A DNA stretch of 64,000 nucleotides from Candidatus Manganitrophus sp. Lineage in GTDB: Bacteria > Nitrospirota > Nitrospiria > SBBL01 > Manganitrophaceae. The notes beneath the pieces are model-generated. The model had not been told where the DNA came from. It did no database searches and saw only the letters and a list, made by a program, of their open reading frames with translations. The position numbers were made by a program, and so were the translations under genes. The DNA lies in assembly GCA_028865235.1 (NCBI GenBank), contig CP114561.1, forward strand, positions 3,864,001-3,928,000, written 5' to 3'. This document shows, piece by piece, positions 25,453 to 34,639 of the stretch. Positions within the stretch are counted from its first letter, which is position 1. Each line of letters begins with the position of its first letter.

Positions 25453-27808
25453 TTAATATTTCTCAACCACATTGACCTTGGCGATTTTCCAGTGGTCACC
25501 CACCTTCTCCAGTTTCCAAAAAACAAGCGCCTTCTCGACCTGACGGGCGGCGACTTTATCCGATTGAAGGACAATCGTTTCGAGGGCCGAGACCGATGCT
25601 TCTTTCCCTTCGACCTTGAGCTCATAGACCTCATAATTGGCCGAAACCCGATCAAGCGTTGGAACCACTGCCCCACTTTCTGCCGGAAGGCCGGCAGAGG
25701 ATGGAGGTAACTTTGAAGCACCCCTTCTGTATTTTTACTTTCAAATCCTCTCTTCAGATTTGAAATAAGCAGCCGGATCAGTTCCTGATCGTCGAGCAGA
25801 GAGGGGGCGGCGGGGGGAAGGGCCGCCGACTGAAGCGGCGGCGATGCCGGCTTTTCTCCCGGTTCCTCCCGCGTTTCCGGCTTCGGGGCAAGGATCGGTG
25901 GCGCGGCGGCCGGTCGGGGGGCTCCATCTGTTTCTTCGGGAGAGAAGCGGTCGGCCGCGGCCGTTGCCCCAGTTTTTGTAAGATCTCTTGGGCGCCCTCC
26001 GCCTCCGGGGCCTGGGGGGAAAGTTTCATCGCCAAAGTTAACTCTTGTGCGGCGAGAGAGTCGACCCCCTTCTTAAAATAGAGGAACCCCAAATCATAAT
26101 GAAGGATCGCCTCTTTTGGCAAAAGCGCCGCCGCGTCGGCAAAGATCCGGAGGGCTCTGTCGGGCTCTTTCTTCTCCTGGTAGACCGTCCCGAGGAGGTG
26201 ATACGCTTGCACCTCATTCGGGTCGGTTTCGATGATTTGCCGCAGTTTCCGCTCCATTTCATCCAGCCGGCCGGCATTGTAATCTTCTTTGGCTTCCCGA
26301 TAGAGGCTCGGAATATCCGGCGCCGGAGGAGAGGGAGCCGCCGGCGGCACTCGGCCTCCGAGCCGGTTGCACCGGGAGGGACCGGCGAAGCCGCCTCCGA
26401 TTCCGGACGGGCTAGCATCACGGCAACCGCTTCCTCTTTCGGAGGGGGCGCGACGGAGGAAGGCTCCGGCTCTCCCGTTTCAACCAGTTGAAAAATTCCC
26501 TCCTTGAAGCGATCCAGAAAAGAGAGCAATCCTGTCCCTTCCAGGGAGGCCGCGATCTTGACCTTCGATTCCTCCAGGAAAGGAAATTTCGATCGTAGCC
26601 GGGCGACAAAGCTGATATCGGAGAGAAAGAGAAGCAATAAGAAGACTGACCACGAGGTTAAGAAAAGGGTGGCCGAGACCCACCGCGATAATCGGCGTCC
26701 TTTCGGCGGCGGAAGAACGATCTTGCTCTGGCTGATGCTTTTTCGTACGGCGGCCGCAGGATCGGCGGGGACCGGGGTTGCGGCCGCGTGTGCGGGACGA
26801 ACGACGGTGCTGCGATCTTCCACCGGGGCCGTCTGATGCGCCTGACTGGTGAGCAATTGGAATCGCCGGGTATCGTTTAAAATCTCCTCTGCGAAGAGGG
26901 CCTGCATATAATGAGAAAGGGAGAGGCTGCTGAAGGCGTAGCCCTTTTTTGTGATCAGATCTTCCAGCGCCATCTCCATCTCCGAGGCGGTCTGATACCG
27001 ATCCTCCGGCTCTTTGGCCATCGCCTTTTTGAGAATGGCTTCGAGCTCGGGGGGAATGGCGGGGTTCAGTTGCGTCGGCGGGGGGACCTCCGCCTTTCGG
27101 ACCTTCTCCAAAATGGAGATTTCATCGTTTGCCGCTGAAAAGCCGCTCCCCCGTGACCGCTTCGTAGAGAACGATCCCCAGCGCGAAGAGATCGGTCCGG
27201 CCGTCGACCGGTTTCCCCCACGCCTGTTCGGGAGACATATAGGCGAGCTTCCCTTTCAAGACGCCGGTCTTCGTCTCCTGTCCCCCCATCGCCGCTTTGG
27301 CGATTCCGAAGTCGACCAGCTTGACCTCCCCTTCGTAGGAGACCAGGATATTCTGCGGGGAGATATCGCGGTGGACCAGGTGCAGGTCGTTTCCGTTGAG
27401 ATCCTTCTTCCGATGGGCATAGTCGAGGGCGGAGCAGATCTTGCTGACGATCAGAAGCGCATCGCCGATCGAAAGGGGAATGTTCTTCGATTTTCCGTGA
27501 TTGATCACGGTGCGAAGGTCTTTCCCCATAATATATTCCATCGCGATGTAATGACACTGATCGACGTTTCCGAGATCGTAAATCTGGACGATATTCTGGT
27601 GGGTCAGAAGGGCCGCGAGTTTCGCCTCGTTGATGAACATCGCGATGAACTCGGAGCCTTGGGTGAGGTGCGGCAAGATCCGTTTGATGGCGACGGACTT
27701 TTCAAAACCGGAAAGGCCGGTCTGCTTCGCAAGGAAGAGCTCGGCCATGCCGCCGGTGCCGATCTTGTCGAGGAGAAGATATTTTCCGAACCGGATCGGC
27801 TGACTCAT
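25453..27808 (-). CDS. Ser/Thr protein kinase with membrane segment and TPR repeats, multiply frameshifted
   Basis: About 785 aa when rejoined. The kinase domain (1-290) has the Gly loop KIGTGGMAELFLAK, VAIKRILPHL (Lys), HRDISPQN (catalytic loop), VDFGIAKA and YMSPEQAW. Near 440 a hydrophobic helix (SATLFLTSWSVFLLLLFL) predicts an inner-membrane anchor. A TPR region follows (LYREAKEDYNAGRLDEME, AYHLLGTVYQEKKEPDRAL), then a Pro/Ala linker and an NTF2-like tail (YEVYELKVEGKEA, WKIAKVNVVEKY). Indels near 27135, 26370, 25915-25921 and 25675 split it into four frames; each is repaired by one base. It phosphorylates Ser/Thr of partners, probably including the FHA protein encoded 13 nt downstream. 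Confidence 0.8.
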
Positions 27809-27978
27809 TTTAACATTCTCACTGGATCGGATCCTTTAACGGTTTTCCTGTTCGGCGGTGCTCAAACAGGAATGACATGGCCTGCAATAACGTGGCGATT
27901 CGGGCAGAACAAAATCTACCACCCGATCAAAAAGCTGTCAAATTACGCGGGGTTCAGAAGAGAGGCGATAAAGTCGGA

Positions 27979-28758
27979 TTAGGAAAACTTGAAGAGTCGC
28001 TCGGCGTTGGCGGAGGTGGTTTCTGCGATTTTCTCGAACGGAGTGTTTCTGATCTGCGCGATCTTTTCGGCCACCGCGCGGACGTAGGCCGGTTCATTCC
28101 TTTTTCCCCGATACCCTTGCGGCGCCAGGTAGGGGGCGTCGGTCTCGATGAGAAGCCGCGAGAGATCGACGGCGGCGGCGGCCTGTTGAAGCGGGATCGC
28201 CTTCGGAAAGGTCATGATGCCCGAGAAAGAGAGATAGAAGCCGAATTGAACCGCCTTCTCCGCGACCGCGCCGTCTCCGGTGAAGCAGTGAAAGACCCCG
28301 CCGACCTCGGCGGCGTGGGATCGCCCTCCTTCTTCCTCTAATATTTTGAAGGTTTCGTCCCAGGCTTCTCTCGTATGAATCACCAAGGGGAGCCGCTTTC
28401 GCTTCGCCAGCCGGATCTGTTCGATAAACGCCCGGCGTTGTTCCTCCGGGCTGGAATAATTGTAGTGAAAGTCGAGGCCGGTCTCCCCCAGGCCGACCAC
28501 TTTGGGGTGCTCCGCCAATTTCTCAATCGCCTGAAGGAGGTTTTCGTCGAGCGATTTCGCTTCGTGCGGATGCAGGCCGACCGTCGCCCAGAAAAAGGGG
28601 TATTGGGCCGCAAGGGTCACCGCCCTTTGGCTGGAGGCGAGGTCGGTTCCGATCAGGACCATCTTTCGGACCCCCGCCGCGAGGGCGCGTTCGATGACGG
28701 CCCCCCGGTCGGCGTCGAATTCGGGGTCGGCGATATGGGTATGCGTATCGATCAACAT
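27979..28758 (-). CDS. tatD: TatD-family metal-dependent DNase
   Basis: 259 aa, uninterrupted. Metal ligands are visible as IDTHTHIADPEF (HxH), GLGETGLDFHY (Glu), VIHTREAWDE (His), GVFHCFTGD (His) and LLIETDAPYL (Asp), the full TatD/YcfH set. The family hydrolyses DNA 3' ends and acts in oxidative DNA damage repair; deacylase activities have also been reported for relatives. The usual neighbour metG is elsewhere in this window (49625). Length is normal for the family. Confidence 0.9.
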   Translation of the reverse strand: MLIDTHTHIADPEFDADRGAVIERALAAGVRKMVLIGTDLASSQRAVTLAAQYPFFWATVGLHPHEAKSLDENLLQAIEKLAEHPKVVGLGETGLDFHYNYSSPEEQRRAFIEQIRLAKRKRLPLVIHTREAWDETFKILEEEGGRSHAAEVGGVFHCFTGDGAVAEKAVQFGFYLSFSGIMTFPKAIPLQQAAAAVDLSRLLIETDAPYLAPQGYRGKRNEPAYVRAVAEKIAQIRNTPFEKIAETTSANAERLFKFS

Positions 28759-28869
28759 TTCAGAGCCCTCTTCATGAAGAAGGGATCATGTTACTTCCGA
28801 TGAATAAAAAATTCAACCTTGTGCATGTTTTTCACAAATTCGATCATCCTGAATTGAAATTGATCCTAA

Positions 28870-28989
28870 ATGGATCAGTCTATTGAAACCTGGCTTACGT
28901 ATCGCGAGGGATCACTCTTTTTAGCGGGCCTGGTTTTTGCTTTATTACATTTCAGTTCCATCCTCAGAAGACCCTTGTTCAAGACATAA
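28870..28989 (+). CDS. Possible 39-aa single-span membrane protein
   Basis: ATG 28870 to TAA 28987-28989. The sequence contains a hydrophobic helix SLFLAGLVFALLHFSSIL followed by a basic RRPLFKT tail, as in small inner-membrane proteins with N-out/C-in topology. The ribosome-binding site is weak (TGATCC upstream), which lowers confidence. It ends 35 nt before the BON lipoprotein and could be cotranscribed. No family is recognised. Confidence 0.35.
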   Translation: MDQSIETWLTYREGSLFLAGLVFALLHFSSILRRPLFKT

Positions 28990-29024
28990 GAAATAAAATG
29001 TAAGCGATAAGAGGAGACTGTCTA

Positions 29025-29538
29025 ATGAAGAGAACGGTGTGGGTTGTCTTGATCGTGTCGCTTTTTTGAATGGCTGTGGCGCGAAAAATCGCCGTGCGGA
29101 GGTTCCTCCGAAGAACGAGGCGATCGAATCGAAGATTCAGAGCAAACTAAAAGGTGATCCCCTCACGGCGGCTTGGCAGATCCGCCCGAAGCTGAAGGGG
29201 GATACCGTGACCCTGACCGGTCTGGTCGATCGTGAGGAAGAGCGTCAGCGGGCGGAGGAGTTGACGAAGTCGGTCGTCGGCGAGCTTCGACGGGTGGATA
29301 ATCAACTGATGCTGACGCAGGAGGTCATTCTGGACAATTCAATCGTGGCGGCGTTGAAAACCGAGCTGGTGACTGATCCTGCCACGCGCCAGGCCAACAT
29401 CGATGTGCAAAGCCGCAGAGGGGTCGTTGTCCTGGAGGGGGAGGTTCAAACAAAGGACCAGCGGCGTCAAGCCGAAGCGCTGGCGAAGGAGATCGCCGGC
29501 GTCAAACAGGTTGAGAATAATCTGAAGGTGCAGGGTGA
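29025..29538 (+). CDS. BON-domain lipoprotein, frameshifted
   Basis: ATG 29025 follows GAGGAGA. The signal peptide KRTVWVVLIVSLF is broken by one missing T in the T6 run at 29062-29067; with seven T it reads SLFLNGC, a proper lipobox with Cys as the lipidation site. Two BON domains follow: IESKIQSKLKGDP...VTLTGLVDREEE and VAALKTELVTDP...VVVLEGEVQTKDQRRQ...VKQVENNLKV. Such proteins sit in the periplasm and bind membranes. As sequenced, the frame runs on into the next gene; one extra G at 29533-29535 would give a TGA stop directly before the neighbour's ATG. Confidence 0.75.
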
Positions 29539-29542
29539 TCCC

Positions 29543-30816
29543 ATGACCGATTATGATGTCATTGTGGTCGGCCTCGGTCCGGCCGGGGCGATCGCCGCGT
29601 ATGAGCTGAGCCGGCGGGGACACCGGGTTCTGGCGTTGGAGCGATCTTCTCTCCCCCGGGGGAAGATCTGCGGGGGGGCCCTGACGGTTCGGGCCGCCGC
29701 GTTGATCCCTTTCGATATCAGCGATCAGATCGAGCAGACGATCCAGGGGGTCCGTTTTGATTTCTGCGGCAAAGACCCGTTCATGATCGAAACGCCCGAG
29801 CCGGTCGCCTCGACGGTGTCGCGCGACCGCTTCGACTATCTTTTGGCCTCGAAGGCGGAAACGGCGGGGGCGGTCCTCTGTGACGGGACCGAGGTGGTCG
29901 AGTGGACGGAGGAGGACGGGGAGATCGCGGTCCGGACCCGACACGACGGATGGCGTTGCCGTTACCTCATCGGGGCGGACGGCCTCAACGGCCTGATCCG
30001 GCGCGGCGGGGGGCTGCCGGGCGAAGGGGCGGTCGGCGTGGAGAGCGAGATCCCTTATCAGGGGGGAGAGCATGAGGATCACAGCCTCATTCAGATCGAT
30101 CTCGGATCGGCCCCGCACGGCTTCGGCTGGCGCCTGCCGAAGCGGGATCATCACGCAACGGGCGTTTCCGGCGCGGACCGAAAGGTCAAAAGCGCCGGAG
30201 AGCTCTACGGCCAGTTCATCGAAAATCAGGGGATCCTCAAGGAGGCGTCGGGACAACCGGTGAGTGTTTTCCAGCGGGCCTCCATCAGCGAGAGGACGCC
30301 GCTTCATGAGGGGGTGTCCTCTGGGTCGGCGACGCCGCCGGCCTGATCGATCCCCTTTCCGGGGACGGCCTTTATTATGCCCTCCTGACCGGACTGATTG
30401 CGGCGGAGGTGATCTCGAATAACCTGAAGGGGACCGGAGAGGGCTTGTCGGCTTATACCGCGCGGGTCCGGGCCGAGACGGCGGAAGAGTTCAAGGCCGC
30501 CCGCCGGTTTGCGCGCCTCTTCCACAAATGGCCTGAGACGAGCTACCGATTCCTTCAGAGCCACAAGTGGATCGCCGAGCTTTACTTCGAGGTCCTCCGG
30601 GGGCGGGAGCGGTACGATCACATCTGGCCGGTGGTCGAAAGGGAGTGGCTGCGGTTTGCCTGGAAATACTGGCTGACGCCGAGAAGGTCTCAGACCCAAC
30701 CCCTCCGGCAGACGACGCTCGGCGCTTTCTGGAGAAAAGGGAGCGAGCTTTTCTTCCATCGTGATCGGAGCGACCACTATGCTCATCCGGATCGGCGGGC
30801 CCACCGGCGGGCGTGA
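29543..30816 (+). CDS. FAD-dependent oxidoreductase, geranylgeranyl reductase family, frameshifted
   Basis: From ATG 29543: the dinucleotide-binding motif DVIVVGLGPAGAIAAYELSR, the family signature RGKICGGALTVRA, and YLIGADGLNGLIRR. A missing G in the run near 30311 interrupts the second FAD motif, which when repaired reads VLWVGDAAGLIDPLSGDGLYYAL. The family reduces isoprenoid double bonds in lipids or acts on related hydrophobic substrates at the membrane. The 3' end is uncertain: the same frame runs to 30816, but another frame reading EKVSDPTPPADDARRFLEK ends near 30764 and looks equally natural. Confidence 0.75.
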
Positions 30817-30976
30817 GGTTAGGTTTCTCGGCCGTGCCAGTCCGCCATATGCTCGGCGCGTCAATGCGACGGTTTTCTGCGCCCGGCTCCAAGGCGCTTG
30901 CTTTCTGAACCCCGAGATTCAGTCGGCCGCCGTCCGCTGCGCTCCCGCAAACTACGGCTTTACGTCCAATAAAAGG

Positions 30977-31777
30977 TCAAGCGCGGGTGCGGGTCCGATA
31001 ACGAGGAGCGGCGCGGACGAAGCCGTGGCCGGGGCCGTAGACGACGCGGATCACGCGGCTCGGCGCGTCGGCGGGGGGAATGATCACCGTCTCGCCGACC
31101 GGCAGCGCCTCGCCGCCGAGGCGGACCCGCCCCTCCCGCACGCTGATGAGACCCCCTTCGCCGGCCGCCAGCAGCAGGCTTAACTCGGCGCCGGGTTCGA
31201 GGCGCGAGTCGGTAAAGCGGCGGAGGTCGCCGTGAACGCGAAGCGGCGACTTTCCGCCGATCATCTCTTTCGTCTCGACACCGCGTCCCTCGCCATAGCG
31301 AGGGGCTTCGTCGTCTTTTAGGACATGAAAAGCGGTTTCCTCCGGGACCGGATCGGTGCTGTAGACGAGGATGTAGGCGCGCGTGGGAAGGTCGCCGTTG
31401 TTCCACTCGGAGTGGAGCATCCCGCGCCTCCCCTCGGTAAACTGACCGACGTCGGCGGGGCCGATATGACCATGGATGTCGTTCCATGCGTCGTCGTGGT
31501 CGAGCTCCCCCTGCTCGATGTAGAAGAGCCGCTCGTTGAACCGGTGCGGGTGATGTCCGATGCCAAGGTGCGGCGCAACGGTGGCGTCGTGCACGGTGAT
31601 GAGGGGGCCCGTCGCTTGGATCTCCGTGAAGGGGCCGATCGACTCGACGGCGCGAAGACCGGGCGTCCCGAACTCGCTCTCGCCGAGAACGGCATGTTCT
31701 TCGGGGCGGAGGATGAGGTAAGGACGGGTATCGTCAGTCGGAATGTTTTTCGGAGCGGTTTCATCTTTTTTCGACAT
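30977..31777 (-). CDS. Pirin-like bicupin protein
   Basis: 266 aa from ATG 31777, chosen for the AAAGGAGAG site; an in-frame upstream start (31837) has none. The N-terminal cupin has PHLGIGHHPHRFNERLFYIEQGELDHDD, whose His/Glu cluster matches pirin metal ligands. The later GMLHSEWNNGDLPTRAYILVY corresponds to the pirin second cupin motif. The C-terminal part (LEPGAELSLLLAAGEGGLISV, VIIPPADAPSR) is a second cupin barrel. Pirins bind iron and include quercetinases and redox-linked regulators; the role here is unknown. Confidence 0.75.
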   Translation of the reverse strand: MSKKDETAPKNIPTDDTRPYLILRPEEHAVLGESEFGTPGLRAVESIGPFTEIQATGPLITVHDATVAPHLGIGHHPHRFNERLFYIEQGELDHDDAWNDIHGHIGPADVGQFTEGRRGMLHSEWNNGDLPTRAYILVYSTDPVPEETAFHVLKDDEAPRYGEGRGVETKEMIGGKSPLRVHGDLRRFTDSRLEPGAELSLLLAAGEGGLISVREGRVRLGGEALPVGETVIIPPADAPSRVIRVVYGPGHGFVRAAPRYRTRTRA

Positions 31778-31960
31778 GGCGTCTCTCCTTTTGAGAGGGT
31801 TCGCCCATATCAGATGCAATCTCTTTACCACGGGCATTTCCCCGGAATGATATCATGACCGTTGTGGAGGGGGAATCCGAGCGGACGGATGGCTTCGCTT
31901 GAGGTAGGGAATTGCCGAAGAAGGTGGGGGTAGCTTGGTTACATCTAGCCCGTTACGTTC

Positions 31961-32257
31961 TTAATACTCAAAAACAACATTGTAGAGCGCCGGGACCATC
32001 TCCACGCCGAGCTGTGCTAACTTCGCCTTCATCGGCGTGACGCTCTTTTCGTAGGCCTTCCAGTAGATCTCTTCATTCTCCCAGATCGCGACGTTGATGA
32101 AGTTGAATTTACTGTCCGGCTTGATGCTCCGATGGAACTTTCCGCTGATGAATCCGGGTTGCTGGGTGATACTTGCCTTCGCCTCCTGCCACCACTTCAC
32201 GAACGCTTCTTCTTTGCCCTTCGGGACCGAAAAGACATTAATTAAGGTGACTGCCAT
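31961..32257 (-). CDS. Antibiotic biosynthesis monooxygenase (ABM) domain protein
   Basis: 98 aa, complete. TLINVFSVPKGKEEAFVKWW, QPGFISGKFHRSI and FNFINVAIWENEEIYWKAYE match the ABM ferredoxin-like dimeric fold (PF03992), which includes small cofactor-free monooxygenases and haem-degrading enzymes. No specific haem-ligand Asn/His pattern can be assigned. It lies in a run of small minus-strand enzymes and has its own intergenic space on both sides. Confidence 0.8.
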   Translation of the reverse strand: MAVTLINVFSVPKGKEEAFVKWWQEAKASITQQPGFISGKFHRSIKPDSKFNFINVAIWENEEIYWKAYEKSVTPMKAKLAQLGVEMVPALYNVVFEY

Positions 32258-32344
32258 GACGCATCCCTCCGTTTTTTAGAGTTTCAACCCACTCGGTCCG
32301 GAATCCCGCATCATTCCGAGGGCGCCTACCCCTGCATTTATCGC

Positions 32345-32413
32345 ATAACGGCAGGGTATCCCTCTTACCTGCGGAGAGTCAATCGTTAAGTAGGGTGTTC
32401 CCCGAACGTACGG
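32345..32413 (+). repeat. Copy 1 of a 65-70 bp dispersed repeat
   Basis: Shares ATARCGGSAGGGTA, GGAGAGTCAA and AAGTAGGGTGTTCC with the copies at 37021-37087 and 41547-41612. The last 35 bp resemble the part at 45389-45426. All copies are in the same orientation and intergenic. Confidence 0.65.
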
Positions 32414-32538
32414 AGAGCACTGACTACCCCTCTTTTACAAAACACCCATTTTGGGGCATTGTGCCGAATGAGAGCCCCTTTTATACTGAGGTTGAACTGG
32501 AAGAATTGGGCGAAAGACACTAATCGGAGAGCCGCAAA

Positions 32539-32955
32539 ATGAAAAAATGGAGTGTGTGGTTGGGGATTTTGATCGGTATCGTCTTTTCTGTGACGGCCCT
32601 GGCGGAGCCGGCGAATCCTAGCCGGAAGGTCACGGCATTTACTCTGAAAAGCGATATGAAGGGGGAGAAGCGTTTGTTTGTGGGGGCCGGCGGGAAGATC
32701 GACGGCCAGGTCAATCCGACCCTCTTTGTGAAAGAGTGGGATGTCGTCGAAGTAACACTGATCAATACCGACGGCCTGCCGCACCATCTTGCGCTGCCCG
32801 ACTTTTTTATTCTCTCCAGTGAAGTGAAGGAAAAAGGGGAGAAGACGACGATTACTTTCGTCCCATTCAAGTCAGGGGGCTTTGTATACTACTGCGACCT
32901 GGAGGGACACCGCAAGCTCGGGATGGAAGGCCAGATGGTGGTCGTCCGCTCCTAA
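32539..32955 (+). CDS. Secreted blue-copper (cupredoxin) protein
   Basis: 138 aa with a signal peptide (WSVWLGILIGIVFSVTALAEP). The mature domain has the type 1 copper ligands: His in DGLPHHLALP, then Cys, His and Met in YYCDLEGHRKLGMEG (C-x4-H-x4-M). One Cys only, so it is not a CuA site. It resembles plastocyanin-like electron carriers and the cupredoxin domains of multicopper oxidases and nitrosocyanin. It is probably a periplasmic electron carrier. It stands alone on the plus strand among minus-strand genes. Confidence 0.88.
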   Translation: MKKWSVWLGILIGIVFSVTALAEPANPSRKVTAFTLKSDMKGEKRLFVGAGGKIDGQVNPTLFVKEWDVVEVTLINTDGLPHHLALPDFFILSSEVKEKGEKTTITFVPFKSGGFVYYCDLEGHRKLGMEGQMVVVRS

Positions 32956-32999
32956 CAAATCGACTGAGCTGGGCTAAGAGAAGATTTGACCTCTTTGCG

Positions 33000-33500
33000 T
33001 CATGCCGTGCGCTTTCCCTCGTAGGCCTGCTTGAGCTTCGCGAGGTCGATCTTCTCCATTTGAAGCATCGCTTTCATCGCGCGCTGCGATTTTTCGGAGT
33101 CGGGATCGCCGACCCATTCGTCGATCCCCTTCGGAAAGACCTGCCAGGAGAGGCCGTATTTGTCTTTGAGCCAGCCGCACTGTGATTTTTCTCCCCCTTT
33201 GGAAAGTTCGTTCCAGTAATAGTCGATCTCTTCCTGTGTCTCGCACGGCACTTGAAGCGAAATCGCCTCGTTGAATTTGAAGACCGGGCCGCCGTTGAGC
33301 GCGGTGAACTGCTGGCCGTTGATCTCAAACTCCACCGTCATGACCGATCCCTCCGGCCGTCCGTGGATCTCGAAGCCCTCTTTTCCGAAGCGGGTGATTT
33401 TTCCGATCTTGCCCTTCTTGAAGACGGAGGTGTAAAACCTCGCCGCCGCTTCGGCCTGGTTATCGAACCACAAACAGGGTGTTATTTTCGGAATAGACAT
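33000..33500 (-). CDS. PhnB-like VOC family protein
   Basis: 166 aa. KITPCLWFDNQAEAAARFYTSVF at the N-terminus, GQQFTALNGGPVFKFNEAISL and the signature CGWLKDKYGLSWQVFPK match the PhnB/3-demethylubiquinone-methyltransferase-like branch of the vicinal oxygen chelate fold. Enzymatic function is unassigned in this branch. It is followed by another VOC gene after 29 nt, so the two may have duplicated and share a transcript. Confidence 0.85.
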   Translation of the reverse strand: MSIPKITPCLWFDNQAEAAARFYTSVFKKGKIGKITRFGKEGFEIHGRPEGSVMTVEFEINGQQFTALNGGPVFKFNEAISLQVPCETQEEIDYYWNELSKGGEKSQCGWLKDKYGLSWQVFPKGIDEWVGDPDSEKSQRAMKAMLQMEKIDLAKLKQAYEGKRTA

Positions 33501-33529
33501 TTTGCATTCTCCTTCCGACCGGCATGATT

Positions 33530-33907
33530 TTATTTCATCGAATGCAGGCCGATCATGTTTCCTTCCGTATCGGTGACCAGCGCGATCTGGCCGTATTCTC
33601 CGATGGAGGTCTTAGGCCGTTTGATTTGTCCGCCGGTGCGGGCTGCGCGCTCCGCCTCCACGGCGCAGTCGTCACAACTGAAATAGACCAGCGTGGCGTT
33701 GCCGCCCGACGCGAACCCCTCCATTTTGACCAGGGCTCCGGCAGCGCCATAGCGGTTCATGTCGGCCGGAAACCCCCAGAGCTCGACTCCCGGGAACGGC
33801 GCGTTCAGCTTCTGGAACGTGATCTGAAAGACGGCCTCATAGAACCGCTTCGCGCGATCGATGTCTTGAACATAGATTTCAAACCAGTTGACGGGATTGC
33901 TTTGCAT
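33530..33907 (-). CDS. VOC family (glyoxalase-like) protein
   Basis: 125 aa. PVNWFEIYVQDIDRAKRFYEAVF is the typical first beta-alpha-beta unit, followed by YFSCDDCAVEAERAARTGGQ and IALVTDTEGNMIGLHS, where the metal-type residues of the second module lie. The family includes dioxygenases, glyoxalase I and resistance proteins; this subgroup has no assigned substrate. The gene is 29 nt upstream of the PhnB-like gene in the direction of transcription. Confidence 0.85.
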   Translation of the reverse strand: MQSNPVNWFEIYVQDIDRAKRFYEAVFQITFQKLNAPFPGVELWGFPADMNRYGAAGALVKMEGFASGGNATLVYFSCDDCAVEAERAARTGGQIKRPKTSIGEYGQIALVTDTEGNMIGLHSMK

Positions 33908-33947
33908 TTGATTCCTCCGGAAGGGTGAACGCGCGCCGATTTGCCGA

Positions 33948-34274
33948 TCAGGTGCCGCAGATCAGCGCGGCGATCTTATCGTTCTTGAGGGTGAAGTGGT
34001 AGCGCAGTTGAATCGGACTTCCTGGAAAGGTGCCGCTGACGCGGGCGGTGACGACATACGCGCCGCCTGACGAGGCAAGATCGACGACCTCGGCGGTCGG
34101 GTTGTAGTTTGTATTCACTCTGTCGATCCATTTTTTGATGGCGGCGCCGTGATAGTCCTTCCCCTCATCGGTGACGAGGGCGTCGCCGGTAAAGAGCGCC
34201 ACGACGGCATTCGCATTATGCGTATTGAATGCTTTGAAAAAAGCGAGGATCGGCGGCGGCAGTTTGATATCCAT
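33948..34274 (-). CDS. SnoaL-like/NTF2 fold protein
   Basis: 108 aa. PPILAFFKAFNTHNANAVVALF, GKDYHGAAIKKWID and IQLRYHFTLKNDKIAALIC match the SnoaL-like polyketide-cyclase/ketosteroid-isomerase fold. These proteins use a hydrophobic cone for small ligands; no catalytic Asp/His pair can be assigned with confidence. It belongs to the same minus-strand run as the two VOC genes (about 40 nt spacing). Confidence 0.8.
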   Translation of the reverse strand: MDIKLPPPILAFFKAFNTHNANAVVALFTGDALVTDEGKDYHGAAIKKWIDRVNTNYNPTAEVVDLASSGGAYVVTARVSGTFPGSPIQLRYHFTLKNDKIAALICGT

Positions 34275-34407
34275 TTGCCCGAATGCTCATTGATGGTGCC
34301 GATGTGTCTCGGCGAACGACTAGAAGCTCTGATCGACGTTGGCCGGTGACCCGGTTTGGAATGTCATCGTCGATGAGAACCCAGGGGTCGCCGGATCAAT
34401 GGTAATT

Positions 34408-34524
34408 TTAGATGAATCTCATTTTACGCACTTCCACCATTTGGTTTAACTCCGCCCGCTCCGAACCTTTACGAATCTCAACGATCGCTTGCAATACGGC
34501 TTTAATCCTTGACAGGTTTGTCAT
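34408..34524 (-). CDS. Possible 38-aa ORF of unknown function
   Basis: ATG 34524 to TAA 34408. The sequence contains LSRIKAVLQAIVEIRKGSE and ends VRKMRFI; it looks helical and charged. There is no good ribosome-binding site. The rest of this 366-nt intergenic space holds nothing I recognise, so this may be a remnant rather than a gene. Confidence 0.2.
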   Translation of the reverse strand: MTNLSRIKAVLQAIVEIRKGSERAELNQMVEVRKMRFI

Positions 34525-34639
34525 ATCACGACGAAGCCATTAAAAGCAATGCCGTAACTATAAACACGTCTGCAGGGCAGCATCGGAGAATTCGGGAAGT
34601 CTCTTCACCCGTCTACGATTGCGTCTAGGACGAGCAAGG

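Noticed and set aside
27014-27982. 322-codon plus-strand frame opposite the kinase gene
   Set aside because: The minus strand carries the full kinase motif set; this frame has none.
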